Origin: Dysgonamonadaceae bacterium
GTDB lineage: Bacteria; Bacteroidota; Bacteroidia; Bacteroidales; Dysgonomonadaceae
Length of the DNA stretch: 64,000 nt
NCBI GenBank assembly: GCA_031254645.1
Contig: JAIRUA010000008.1
Span: 51,210-115,209, forward strand
Direction: 5' to 3'
Shown here: positions 17,226-25,880 of the stretch, one piece after another
How positions within the stretch are numbered: the first letter of the stretch is position 1
How the letters are laid out: the number at the start of each line of letters is the position of its first letter
The notes under the pieces: generated by a model
The model's input: only the letters and a program-made list of their open reading frames with translations
What the model was told of the DNA's origin: nothing
The model's database searches: none
Position numbers and translations under genes: made by a program

Positions 17226-18638
17226 ATGAGAAAAATTTTTACTTTCGCCTGCTTGCTATTCACAGTAATAGCCGGCGAAATATGTGCCGATATAAAACTT
17301 CCCGCTATTTTTAGCGATAACATGGTGTTGCAACAACAATCGCAAGTGGCGGTTTGGGGTTGGGCAAAACCGAATGAAAACGTAACCATTGCTGCTTCGT
17401 GGAACTACGAACAACAATATGTTGCGCAGAGCGATGCAAACGGTTATTGGCGCACAACAATTAAAACGCCAACGGCAAGTTTTACACCGTATGAAATTGT
17501 TATCAAAGCCGGTAACCAAATTGTGCTTGAAAACATTCTCGTCGGCGAAGTGTGGCTTTGTTCGGGACAATCGAATATGGAAATGCCAATGAAAGGCTTT
17601 CGCAACGAGCCTATCGAAGGCGGTCCCGAAGCGATTCTTTCATCGACCAATTCAGGCATACGCTGTTTTACCGTTCAGAGAAATTCAACTACCTCATTAC
17701 AAGACGATGTTACAGGCACGTGGGAATCGGCAAATCCGCAAACCACTCCCAATTTTACCGCCACAGGCTATTTTTTCGCACGTGTTATCAACCAAACGTT
17801 GAACGTACCTGTCGGATTAATCCACACAAGTTGGGGCGGTTCACGCATTGAAGCGTGGATGACACCCAATTCGCTGAAAGATATTCCCGAAAAAATCATT
17901 CCCGCAACAGATGCCGATATCAGAGTTCGAAATGGCTCGCCTACCGTGCTTTACAACGGTATGCTCCATCCCCTTGTTGGCTATGGCATTCGCGGTGCAA
18001 TATGGTATCAGGGCGAATCGAATCGCGATGAGCCGGATTTGTACGCTAAAATGTTTGACGCAATGATTCGCGAATGGCGCAATTTGTGGGGCGTGGGTGA
18101 ATTTCCGTTCTATTATTGCCAAATAGCGCCGTATAACTACAACGACAATCGCAATACTGCCTATCTTCGCGAAGCACAGCAAAAAGTGATGACCACAACG
18201 CCCAATACCGGAATGGCAGTGTTGATGGATGTGGGAAATTTTCACTCCATTCACCCACCCCAAAAGCGCGAAGCAGGTGAACGAATGGCGCTTTGGGCAT
18301 TAGCTGAAACGTATGGAATGAGTAAAATGCACTATCGTAGCCCCGAACTCCAATCGATCGAAATTGAAGGTCGCGTGGCAATATTGACTTTCGATATCGA
18401 TGCCAATCCGGGATTGACCACGCACGGCAAAGAAATCCTGAATTTCCGTATTGCAGGAAATAACAGGCAGTTTTTTTCCGCAAAAGCGGCTTATGTTGGC
18501 AACCGAGTATATTTGTTTTCGCCTTCTGTTTCTCAGCCGGTTGCTGTACGGTATTGTTGGGATAATACTTCGGCTACGGAACTGTTTACGGTTGAGGGAA
18601 ATCTTCCGGTATCGTCGTTTAGGACTGATGATTGGTAG
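17226..18638 (+). CDS. Sialate O-acetylesterase (SASA family)
   Basis: A 470-residue secreted esterase that removes O-acetyl groups, classically from sialic acids, exposing glycans to other enzymes. Signal peptide about 1-21. The domain starts with LPAIFSDNMVLQQ (25-37). The nucleophile is Ser116 in CSGQSNMEM; the conserved block IWYQGESN is at 259-266; and the second catalytic pair is probably Asp335 with His343 in MDVGNFHSIHPPQK. A C-terminal beta-sandwich follows. No sialidase or sialic-acid catabolism gene is in the window, so the acetylated substrate may be another polymer such as a plant glycan. Ordering of signal, beta-sandwich and hydrolase regions is normal and all key residues are present. 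Confidence 0.92.
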   Translation: MRKIFTFACLLFTVIAGEICADIKLPAIFSDNMVLQQQSQVAVWGWAKPNENVTIAASWNYEQQYVAQSDANGYWRTTIKTPTASFTPYEIVIKAGNQIVLENILVGEVWLCSGQSNMEMPMKGFRNEPIEGGPEAILSSTNSGIRCFTVQRNSTTSLQDDVTGTWESANPQTTPNFTATGYFFARVINQTLNVPVGLIHTSWGGSRIEAWMTPNSLKDIPEKIIPATDADIRVRNGSPTVLYNGMLHPLVGYGIRGAIWYQGESNRDEPDLYAKMFDAMIREWRNLWGVGEFPFYYCQIAPYNYNDNRNTAYLREAQQKVMTTTPNTGMAVLMDVGNFHSIHPPQKREAGERMALWALAETYGMSKMHYRSPELQSIEIEGRVAILTFDIDANPGLTTHGKEILNFRIAGNNRQFFSAKAAYVGNRVYLFSPSVSQPVAVRYCWDNTSATELFTVEGNLPVSSFRTDDW

Positions 18639-18764
18639 AATATATAAAACATTAGAAATTCTCGAAAGGTCAAAGTAATTTCTAAAACAGTTGCAATTAC
18701 GAAATCAAGCTGATGTTTTATAAATAATATCAATAAATTTCGTTTCACATCAAAATCCGTAATT

Positions 18765-21059
18765 ATGTCTAAAACAATCATTTCTTTCTTCCTGCTAGTT
18801 GTATTCTTTTGGCAGCCAACAGTATTAACAGCGAGGAACCCATTTCCCCTCGAAGTACTCTATGCACATATTGATAAACAAAACTATTTTACGGGCGAAA
18901 ACATTTGGTTTTGTGTCTATTTGGTGTGCTCTCAATCGCACGTGCAGACTACGAGCAGCCGCTACGTCTATGTCGAACTTATCAATTCGCAACGTGAAGT
19001 AGTGAATCGAGTGATGATTCGCCACGAAAACGGTGTCTTTGCCGGACATATTCCTGTTACCGAAGCGTTGGAAGCAGGAGTTTATAACCTGCGCTTTTTT
19101 ACGCGCCATTTGGAAAACTTCGGCGAAGAGTATTTTTTCCAAAGGGCTATCCATATCATTACATCACAGTCTCTTCAAGAAAGCGATTTATCAGAACAAG
19201 TCAAGAAAAATGATTTATCGGAAGATGTTCCTACAATCAACCAAAATGATAGTTTTTCGATCAGTTTCCACCCCGAAGGCGGCGATATTCCCATCGGAAT
19301 AGAAACCGCAATTGCATTCAACGCCATAAACTCCAATGGATTAGGCGAACATATAACAGGCACAGTTGTAAACGAAAGAGGCGACATCATTACTCATTTT
19401 GAATCCACTCATCTCGGAATGGGGTCGTTTGAGTGGACAGCAAATAGTGATGAACAATTTTTTGCCATTGTCCGAAATACCGCAGGAATTGAAAGAACAT
19501 TTCAACTACCTCGTGCCAAAGAAGATGCCATTTCGCTGCAAATCCACCGCCACGAAGGAAATATAATTGTGCATTTACCCAAAACTCAAACCCAAAACAG
19601 AGTTTTATATTTATCCTTGCAACAGAGAGGGGCTAGCTCTTCCGAGAGATGGAACAACGAACGTAATTTTCTTATCATTCCAGAAAATAATTTACCCACA
19701 GGAGTTGTCGGAATTGTTTTGTCCGATGCAGAAGGAATTCCCCTGAGCAAACGTCAGATTTTCAACACAAACAGGGTGGAAATAGTAAACACAACATTTA
19801 CAACCAAAAACGAAACGCACGAAACAAGAGAACGAGTAAATGCCACAGTAACAGTTACCAATAGCGAAAATTTTCCGCTCAATGCTAATTTTTCAATTTC
19901 AGTGATTGACAACAACATCGCGCATTACGATACATCTGTTAATATCCTCTCCACCTTGCTTTTAGCTTCCGAATTGCGAGGACATATCGAAAATCCTGCT
20001 TATTACTTTGACAGTAAAAACGAAAACGCGAAAGAACATCTTGACTTAGTGATGCTCACACACGGTTGGACACGCTTTGATGTAAACAGAATTGATGAAG
20101 AAGAAGCTACCGCTGTTTGGCAAGATTTTGAAAGAAGTCAAACGATAACAGGTACACTGCAAGGAACTCTTTTGCGCAGACGTGGCAACCAGCTTATTCG
20201 GCTGATGGTTCCTGAGTTTGGTTTTGTTGTCCAGCCATTTGATGCAGTATATACAGATGGCGAGGGAAGATTTCAATTTGAAAATTTTGAATTTCCTGAG
20301 GGCACTTGGTTTCGTTTGCAAAGCGAAAGGCACACAGAAATTCAGGTAGATGAGGTTAGATTTCCTGCTGTAACAAATTTTCTTGTTCCAACGAAATTAA
20401 CTCTTGATGATGAAGATATAGAACTACTTCGTCAATTTATGCACGAAGACGATTGGTTATTAGACCTTGATGAGTTTGTTGTTGTCGCAAGGAGACAGGG
20501 ACAATCCTTAACCAGAAGGGTAAATCGTGAAATGATAGATGGAATGCGTGGAGTAGGTGTCAGTCTAAAACAATTGCTGGAAGATTTTTTAAATCTAAGA
20601 GGTCTAAATTTAGTAGTGCTTGATGGTCTGGATTGGTCCGGAGCAACTGATGTAGCGGCATTTGAAGAAATATTCATCAATATGAGCCACGTAATCTCTA
20701 TTGAGATTCAAGAGCATTTTGGACTACCGATGAGTATTATCGGTAAGCGTTACGATGCTGTTGTAAAAATTACAACAGATGTTCGTCTTACCGATAGGAA
20801 TTTGGGCGTGATATCGCCTTTGGGTTACCAAATCACACAAGAGTTTTTCGCGCCCACTTATACCACACCGGAGCAAAGAGCGAACGAAAGGACAGATTTG
20901 AGAGCAACTATTTTTTGGAATCCGAATGTAACAACGGGGAAAGATGGGAGTGTTGAAATTTATTTCTATACATCTGATAATGTTGGGGACTATGTGGTGA
21001 TTATTGAGGGGATAACTGATGAAGGGAAGATTGTACATTCGATAAGTCGGTTGAGGTGA
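18765..21059 (+). CDS. Large secreted MG2-like protein of unknown function
   Basis: A 764-residue protein with a signal peptide (about 1-22). The first mature segment, EVLYAHIDKQNYFTGENIWFCVYL (residues 29-52), looks like the MG2 domain of alpha-2-macroglobulin-type proteins, and Ig-like strands continue to about 150. Further beta-sandwich regions occur around 165-380, a carboxypeptidase-regulatory-like region near 465-540 (TITGTLQGTLLRR), then a segment resembling a TonB plug (residues 590-680), and the end (ATIFWNPNVTTGKDGSVEIYF, 715-735) again resembles the bait/A2M region. No thioester CxEQ motif or catalytic residues are seen. Bacteroidota carry many such surface or periplasmic proteins beside transport genes. 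It directly precedes the broken peptide exporter. I do not assign a function. Confidence 0.65.
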   Translation: MSKTIISFFLLVVFFWQPTVLTARNPFPLEVLYAHIDKQNYFTGENIWFCVYLVCSQSHVQTTSSRYVYVELINSQREVVNRVMIRHENGVFAGHIPVTEALEAGVYNLRFFTRHLENFGEEYFFQRAIHIITSQSLQESDLSEQVKKNDLSEDVPTINQNDSFSISFHPEGGDIPIGIETAIAFNAINSNGLGEHITGTVVNERGDIITHFESTHLGMGSFEWTANSDEQFFAIVRNTAGIERTFQLPRAKEDAISLQIHRHEGNIIVHLPKTQTQNRVLYLSLQQRGASSSERWNNERNFLIIPENNLPTGVVGIVLSDAEGIPLSKRQIFNTNRVEIVNTTFTTKNETHETRERVNATVTVTNSENFPLNANFSISVIDNNIAHYDTSVNILSTLLLASELRGHIENPAYYFDSKNENAKEHLDLVMLTHGWTRFDVNRIDEEEATAVWQDFERSQTITGTLQGTLLRRRGNQLIRLMVPEFGFVVQPFDAVYTDGEGRFQFENFEFPEGTWFRLQSERHTEIQVDEVRFPAVTNFLVPTKLTLDDEDIELLRQFMHEDDWLLDLDEFVVVARRQGQSLTRRVNREMIDGMRGVGVSLKQLLEDFLNLRGLNLVVLDGLDWSGATDVAAFEEIFINMSHVISIEIQEHFGLPMSIIGKRYDAVVKITTDVRLTDRNLGVISPLGYQITQEFFAPTYTTPEQRANERTDLRATIFWNPNVTTGKDGSVEIYFYTSDNVGDYVVIIEGITDEGKIVHSISRLR

Positions 21060-21300
21060 AATTTATTTAGGGCAAGGTTTACGATATTGCGAGGCAGTGA
21101 TTAGTGATACAAGCAAAAGAAGTTAAAGTCTCGCACTTGCTTGCGCATTTCAAAAAAACATATTTCTTTGTAATTGGACTTTTCGCTCAATTATGACACC
21201 CGAAAGAATGTGTGAAGGGTATAAAAATTACTGACGGCATTTGGGTTATTAACCCAAAATATAAAAAGCGATAAAAGTAAAAAAGTTTAGACTAACAACA

Positions 21301-21444
21301 ATGAAGCCCTTCCCCCATTACACCCAACTTGATGCAATGGACTGTGGTCCTACTTGCCTTCGTATGATTGCCAAACCGCCTATATCATTTCTCGTACTTC
21401 GGGAAAAATACAGGAGTTGTATGTGGCTAACAATCAAGAAATAA
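21301..21444 (+). pseudogene. N-terminal remnant of a C39-peptidase ABC exporter
   Basis: Codons 1-25 starting at 21301 read MKPFPHYTQLDAMDCGPTCL followed by RMIAK, the unmistakable beginning of a peptidase-containing ABC transporter, including the catalytic Cys of the C39 domain in DCGPTC. After K25 the homology stops and the frame runs through foreign sequence to a stop at 21442. These exporters normally have about 700-740 residues and both cleave a double-glycine leader and export the peptide; here more than 95% is gone. The remainder is fused to HlyD sequence. Confidence 0.85.
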
Positions 21445-22484
21445 AAGGTGGCGACTATATTGCGGTAATTGACAATCCGGCAATTACGGAAGATGTGTTA
21501 TTTTTGAAAAGCTATCTGAATAACATTGATTTAAATGAAGAGTTTATTCCTCAATTACCGAAAAGAGAACTTCGAGTCGGCTCTTTGCAATCTCTGTATG
21601 CTTCGCTTCATACCACACTGTTTGAGTATTTAGAGTACCAAAGGCTCTCGTATTTTCCACAAAGGATAGCTATAACGGAGGCGCAAATCAGTCGGCACGA
21701 AGAACAATATCTTACTTTGCAAAATCAACAAAAACTGACAGGAGCGCAGTTAACCCTCGCGCAAAGTCAATTTCGACGCGATTCTGTACTGCACACACGA
21801 GATGTTATTTCAAATGAAGATTTGGAAAGGGCAAAGAACGCTTATTTGCAATCTTTGCTGTCGGTAGAAAATATGCGTTCGGCATTAGGCAATATGCGGA
21901 TTCAGATAGCACAGTTGAGAGCATCTCTATTGGATATGCATCAGCAGGATACGGAAAGAGGCAATGAATTGCGTTCTCGAATTCGGGCGTTGGTTGCACA
22001 GCTGAAAGCGGAAATTCAGTCGTGGGAGTTGATGTATGTATTACAATCTCCCATTGACGGAGCAATTACTTTTACCGGTCATTGGACAGAGAATCAGAAC
22101 GTATTGGCAGGTGAAACCGTATTTACGGTTGTTCCGCACGGTTTGTATGAAGTGATGGGCAAAGCGCAGCTCCCCATTGCCCGTTCAGGGAAAGTAGAAA
22201 CAGGACAAAAGGTGAATGTCCGTTTGCACAATTTTCCCGAAAATGAATATGGTATTCTTCGGGGAGTAGTGAGTAACATTTCGTTAGTGCCGGTTCAAGC
22301 AGGCGAAATGGCTTATTATACAGTAGAAATCAGTTTGCCGGAGCAACTATTAACTACCTATAAAAAAGAACTGCCCCGGCTGCCCAATATGCAGGGACAA
22401 GCGGATATTATTACAGATGACATCTCTCTATTGGAACGGTTTGTATTGCCGATTAAAAAAATATTGAGTGAAAGCGTAAGGTAG
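21370..22484 (+). pseudogene. N-terminally truncated HlyD/membrane-fusion protein
   Basis: The frame starting around 21370 encodes about 370 residues of a periplasmic adaptor of the type that partners C39 ABC exporters: TSGKIQELYVANNQEIKGGD (biotinyl-lipoyl half), a long helical hairpin (about codons 75-215), then LQSPIDGAITFTGHWTENQNV, and the family's C-terminal ending LPIKKILSES. Missing are the cytoplasmic leader, the single transmembrane helix and the first lipoyl strand, so it cannot be membrane-anchored. It is out of frame with the C39 start at 21301; a TTG at 21354 is the only upstream initiation codon in frame. Most likely a deletion removed the ABC transporter body and the HlyD N-terminus. 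Confidence 0.8.
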
Positions 22485-22619
22485 TTAGTAATCAAATAGC
22501 CTTATAGAGTATAGGCCTCCTACACCAAATCCATTTATAAAAAAACATAATTATCGCTGTTTTCTTCTATTTTTTTTGTTATTTTGCACACAGTAATCAC
22601 TCTTTAAAAAAATGTGTGT

Positions 22620-23519
22620 ATGATTCACAAGTTATCAGAACTCATAAACAAAGCGAAAAACAAGCAACAAAGAAGAATTGCCGTAGCTGCTGCCGAAGAT
22701 GAAGCGGTATTGAAATCGCTCAAAACCGCTATGTACGAAGGCATTGTTGCACCTATATTGATTGGTAACAAAGCAGAAATCGAAAAAGTAGCAAAAGCTG
22801 TTGACCTAAATCTCAACGGAATCGAAATCGTTCACAACGAAAAAGGTGCTGATATTTCGGCACAAATTGCCGTCTCGATGATAAAAAAAGGCGAAGCCAA
22901 TATTTTAATGAAAGGATTCGTAAATACAGGCGTACTTTTGAAAGCCGTTCTCGATAAAGAAAACGGATTACGAAAAGGCGGCGTATTGAGTCACGTGGCA
23001 TTTTTCGAATCGCCTTATTATCACAAATTTTTGTGCGTAACCGATGCAGCGATGAACGTTGCACCCGATTTCGACACCAAAGTACACATTTTGAACAACG
23101 CAGTAGATGCCTGTCGGAAAATAGGTATCGTAACACCAAAAGTTGCCGTTATTGCCGCCATAGAAACTGTGAATCCAAAAATGGAAGCTACTGTGCACGC
23201 CGCAATGATGAAAACGATGAGCGACCGCAAACAATTCAAGAACTGCATCGTGGACGGACCGTTGGCTATCGACAATGCTGTTGATAAACGCGCAGCTGAA
23301 CACAAAGGAATTGTGAGTAACGTAGCAGGCGATTGCGATATTATGCTCGTACCCGACATCGAAGCCGGAAATGTGCTTTACAAAACGCTCAATTTTCTGG
23401 GTGGTGCCACTGCGGCGGCAGTCATTATGGGTGCAGCTGTGCCGATTGTACTTACATCGCGCTCAGATACGGAGGAGAGCAAAATGCTATCAATCGCTTT
23501 GGCAGCGGCAATGGATTAA
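22620..23519 (+). CDS. ptb: Phosphate butyryltransferase / phosphate acetyltransferase family
   Basis: Exchanges CoA and phosphate on butyryl-CoA (or acetyl-CoA) to give the acyl phosphate. A 299-residue protein of the PTA_PTB family: it starts LSELINKAKNKQQRRIAVAAAEDE, with substrate-site motifs NILMKGFVNTGVLLKAVL (95-112) and VSNVAGDCDIMLVPDIEAGN (236-255), then a glycine-rich FLGGATAAAVIMGAAVP near 265-281. The start is put at 22620 (MIHK) by comparison with the family; the ATG six bases earlier is possible. Only butyrate kinase is downstream (95 bases), which favours the butyrate role over acetate. Cytosolic. Confidence 0.9.
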   Translation: MIHKLSELINKAKNKQQRRIAVAAAEDEAVLKSLKTAMYEGIVAPILIGNKAEIEKVAKAVDLNLNGIEIVHNEKGADISAQIAVSMIKKGEANILMKGFVNTGVLLKAVLDKENGLRKGGVLSHVAFFESPYYHKFLCVTDAAMNVAPDFDTKVHILNNAVDACRKIGIVTPKVAVIAAIETVNPKMEATVHAAMMKTMSDRKQFKNCIVDGPLAIDNAVDKRAAEHKGIVSNVAGDCDIMLVPDIEAGNVLYKTLNFLGGATAAAVIMGAAVPIVLTSRSDTEESKMLSIALAAAMD

Positions 23520-23613
23520 GAAGTTATGGAAGTTACAGAAGTCAGAAACAACAATTGAAAATCAGCGTAAGCCAAATCAATAGATAAGCAAATCAACGAA
23601 TCAACAAAAAACA

Positions 23614-24693
23614 ATGGACAATAACCCAAAAATTCTAACAATAAATCCCGGTTCAACTTCAACAAAAATCGCCGTTTTCAAAAATGGTGATATCGTTTTC
23701 TTGAAAACCATTCGCCATTCGGTAGAAGAATTGAGCAAATTCGCAAAAATCACCGACCAATATGCGTATCGTAAAAATATTATATATAAAGAATTGGAAA
23801 ATGCCGAAGTGAAACTCGACCTCATTCGTGTCGTGGTAGGTAGAGGCGGGCTTGTGAAACCGATTGCTTCGGGCGTTTATCGGGTAAATGAAGCGTTAAA
23901 GCGTGATTTGATGAACAGTCCGGTGGGCGAACATGCTAGCAATTTGGGTGGACTCATTGCCGATGATATTGCACGTGAACTTCCCGATGCGAAAGCATAC
24001 ATTGCTGACCCGGTAGTGGTAGATGAACTTGATCCGGTTGCACGTTATTCGGGACACCCGCTTTTTCCGAGATACTCCGTGTTTCACGCATTGAATCAGA
24101 AAGCTATCGCGCGACGACACGCTCAATCAATCAATAAAGAGTATGAAGATATGAATTTGATTGTCGCACATTTGGGTGGTGGAATTTCCGTTGGTGCACA
24201 TTATAAAGGACGTGTTATTGATGTTAATCAAGCGTTGGACGGCGATGGTCCTTTTTCGCCCGAACGCTCGGGAACATTGCCAATGGGAACATTTTTGAAA
24301 GCGGCTTTCGGTGGCGAATACACTTACGATGAAATGAAATTGATGCTCGTAGGCAGAGGTGGAATGTGCGCATATACAGGCTCTAACGATGCTTACGAAG
24401 TAGAAATGAAAGCATTAGAAGGCAACCAATTAAGTTACGACGTTATCGTGGCAATGGCATATCAAATTGCAAAAGAAATCGGTGCAATGGCAACCGTACT
24501 AAAGGGTGAAGTTGATGCGATTTTGATTACCGGAGGAATGGCTAACAGTAAATGGTTTTGCAATTTCATCATCGAACGAGTGTATAAAATCGCGCCTGTT
24601 CACGTTTATCCGGGCGAAGACGAAATGCGCGCATTGGCTGAAAACGGCGCATTAGTATTGAGTGGAGAGGTGGAAGCGAAAGAGTATATTTGA
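23614..24693 (+). CDS. buk: Butyrate kinase
   Basis: Makes ATP and butyrate from butyryl phosphate, or the reverse. A 359-residue ASKHA-fold kinase: NPGSTSTKIA at 11-20 is the phosphate-1 loop, VVVGRGGLVKPI near 72-83 and HLGGGISVGAH (about 188-198) the phosphate-2 region, and ALDGDGPFSPERSGTLP (209-225) the conserved substrate segment. Length and motifs are those of Buk rather than acetate kinase, which is about 400 residues with a different N-terminus. With ptb it completes the butyryl-CoA to butyrate branch. The perfect 33-base inverted repeat directly downstream may end the transcript. Confidence 0.95.
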   Translation: MDNNPKILTINPGSTSTKIAVFKNGDIVFLKTIRHSVEELSKFAKITDQYAYRKNIIYKELENAEVKLDLIRVVVGRGGLVKPIASGVYRVNEALKRDLMNSPVGEHASNLGGLIADDIARELPDAKAYIADPVVVDELDPVARYSGHPLFPRYSVFHALNQKAIARRHAQSINKEYEDMNLIVAHLGGGISVGAHYKGRVIDVNQALDGDGPFSPERSGTLPMGTFLKAAFGGEYTYDEMKLMLVGRGGMCAYTGSNDAYEVEMKALEGNQLSYDVIVAMAYQIAKEIGAMATVLKGEVDAILITGGMANSKWFCNFIIERVYKIAPVHVYPGEDEMRALAENGALVLSGEVEAKEYI

Positions 24694-24696
24694 TAT

Positions 24697-24791
24697 TTTT
24701 TGAACGCAGATGACGCGGATATCACAGATTATCGCGGATTAAAGAAAAATCTGCGTAAATCTGTGATATCCGCGTCATCTGCGTTCAAAAA
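24697..24791. repeat. Perfect 33-bp inverted repeat (intergenic palindromic element)
   Basis: The arm 24697-24729 (beginning TTTTTGAACGCAGATGACGC) is exactly complementary to 24759-24791, with a 29-base spacer that itself contains partial copies of the arm (ATCGCGGATT, AATCTGCGTAAAT). A remnant of the arm occurs at 2796-2816. It starts three bases after the buk stop and finishes in a T-rich tract, so it can act as a terminator; the length and internal copies look like a repetitive element rather than a simple terminator. Confidence 0.85.
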
Positions 24792-24856
24792 TTTTTCTTA
24801 TTTGATGCAGCAAAACAAAAATTCCCTCGTCTTTATAATACAAGCAACAAAAAATC

Positions 24857-25369
24857 GTGTTCGTAAGAAACAAAAAAATAGCGTTACAACAAGAATTGTA
24901 TCAACTTCACTATCGACGGATATACAACACGTGTCTGCGAATCGTTGGCGACCCAATGGATGCAGAAGAAGTGATGCACGATGTATTCTTAAAGCTATTT
25001 GATCGGCTCAACGAACTGCAAGACGAAAAAGCATTTCACGCGTGGAGTAGAAGTATTGCCGTCAGAGGATCAATAGATCACGTGCGAAAACGAAAATTGG
25101 TGTTTGAACAGATAGACGATAATATATTTGTTGCCAATGAGGAAAACGACGATAATCAGTTGGAATTATCAGTAGAAAGCATCAGAAGAGAAATGAATAA
25201 TTTACCCGACGGTTATCGAATTATCCTTTCGATGCGCCTGTTTGAAGAATGTGAATTTAGCGAAATCGCTCAGATGTTGCAAATCAAAGAGTCGACTGCT
25301 CGTTCACAATTCGCTCGCGGACGAATGAAGTTGGCAGAAACATTGAAACGAAAAATGATTGACGAATGA
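24857..25369 (+). CDS. ECF-type sigma-70 factor
   Basis: A 170-residue RNA polymerase sigma factor. Region 2 spans about 10-75 (YQLHYRRIYNTCLRIVGDPMDAEEVMHDVF, split across helices that bind core polymerase and the -10 DNA) and region 4 about 112-160 (LPDGYRIILSMRLFEECEFSEIAQML then KESTARSQFARGRMKL, the -35 helix-turn-helix). Start is GTG at 24857; no ATG lies nearby. The next gene overlaps by four bases (ATGA) and encodes a membrane protein with the usual properties of a cognate anti-sigma factor, followed by two DUF4097 proteins, so the whole block is probably one regulated unit. Confidence 0.9.
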   Translation: MFVRNKKIALQQELYQLHYRRIYNTCLRIVGDPMDAEEVMHDVFLKLFDRLNELQDEKAFHAWSRSIAVRGSIDHVRKRKLVFEQIDDNIFVANEENDDNQLELSVESIRREMNNLPDGYRIILSMRLFEECEFSEIAQMLQIKESTARSQFARGRMKLAETLKRKMIDE

Positions 25370-25863
25370 AAAATGTAGAAAAATATATCAGCAACAACAA
25401 AAATCTGTTTGAAGAAGAGCCAAATATTGGTCATTTCAAACGATTTCAACAAAAAGCAACTCGCAAGCGCAGTTTGACGATTGTAAAATGGTCAGTTTCC
25501 ATTGCTGCATCAATCTGCATTTTGGTATCGGTGGGAACAATGCTCTATCAATATGACTCTCAAAACAATATGACGATTTCTTGCGAGAATGCTCCCGATA
25601 TAAGAGTATGCTATCTCAACCAAATGATTGCATTAGCCGAAAAAATCGAAACGCTTACACAAGATTTCGACAAGTGGGACAGAACGGAAGTGATGCTCGC
25701 CGTGCAAACTATCATTGACTCTACCACCAATAGTTTTTTGGAAAGCGAATTGCCCGATGAATTGCCCGAAGACAGGGCACACGCGATTCTATCAGACTAT
25801 TATCAACGAAATTTACAGGGTTTGGAATTGATTGCGCAAGCCATTCAAACTCATCATCAATAA
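25366..25863 (+). CDS. Single-pass membrane protein, probable cognate anti-sigma factor
   Basis: A 165-residue protein with a basic cytoplasmic segment (about 1-38, enriched in K/R and aromatic residues), one transmembrane helix (about 39-62) and a helical periplasmic tail (about 75-165) rich in acidic residues. It lacks a zinc-binding HxxxCxxC anti-sigma motif, and I recognise no named family. Four-base overlap with the sigma gene and the N-in/C-out topology are the reasons for suggesting anti-sigma function. It is followed 18 bases later by the first DUF4097 gene. Function is inference only. Confidence 0.55.
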   Translation: MKNVEKYISNNKNLFEEEPNIGHFKRFQQKATRKRSLTIVKWSVSIAASICILVSVGTMLYQYDSQNNMTISCENAPDIRVCYLNQMIALAEKIETLTQDFDKWDRTEVMLAVQTIIDSTTNSFLESELPDELPEDRAHAILSDYYQRNLQGLELIAQAIQTHHQ

Positions 25864-25880
25864 CTTAATAAAAAATTAGT

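Noticed and set aside
21060..21300. Double-glycine leader peptide gene upstream of the broken C39 exporter
   Set aside because: Frames here contain only fragments of up to 15-20 codons, with no leader and no GG cleavage motif.
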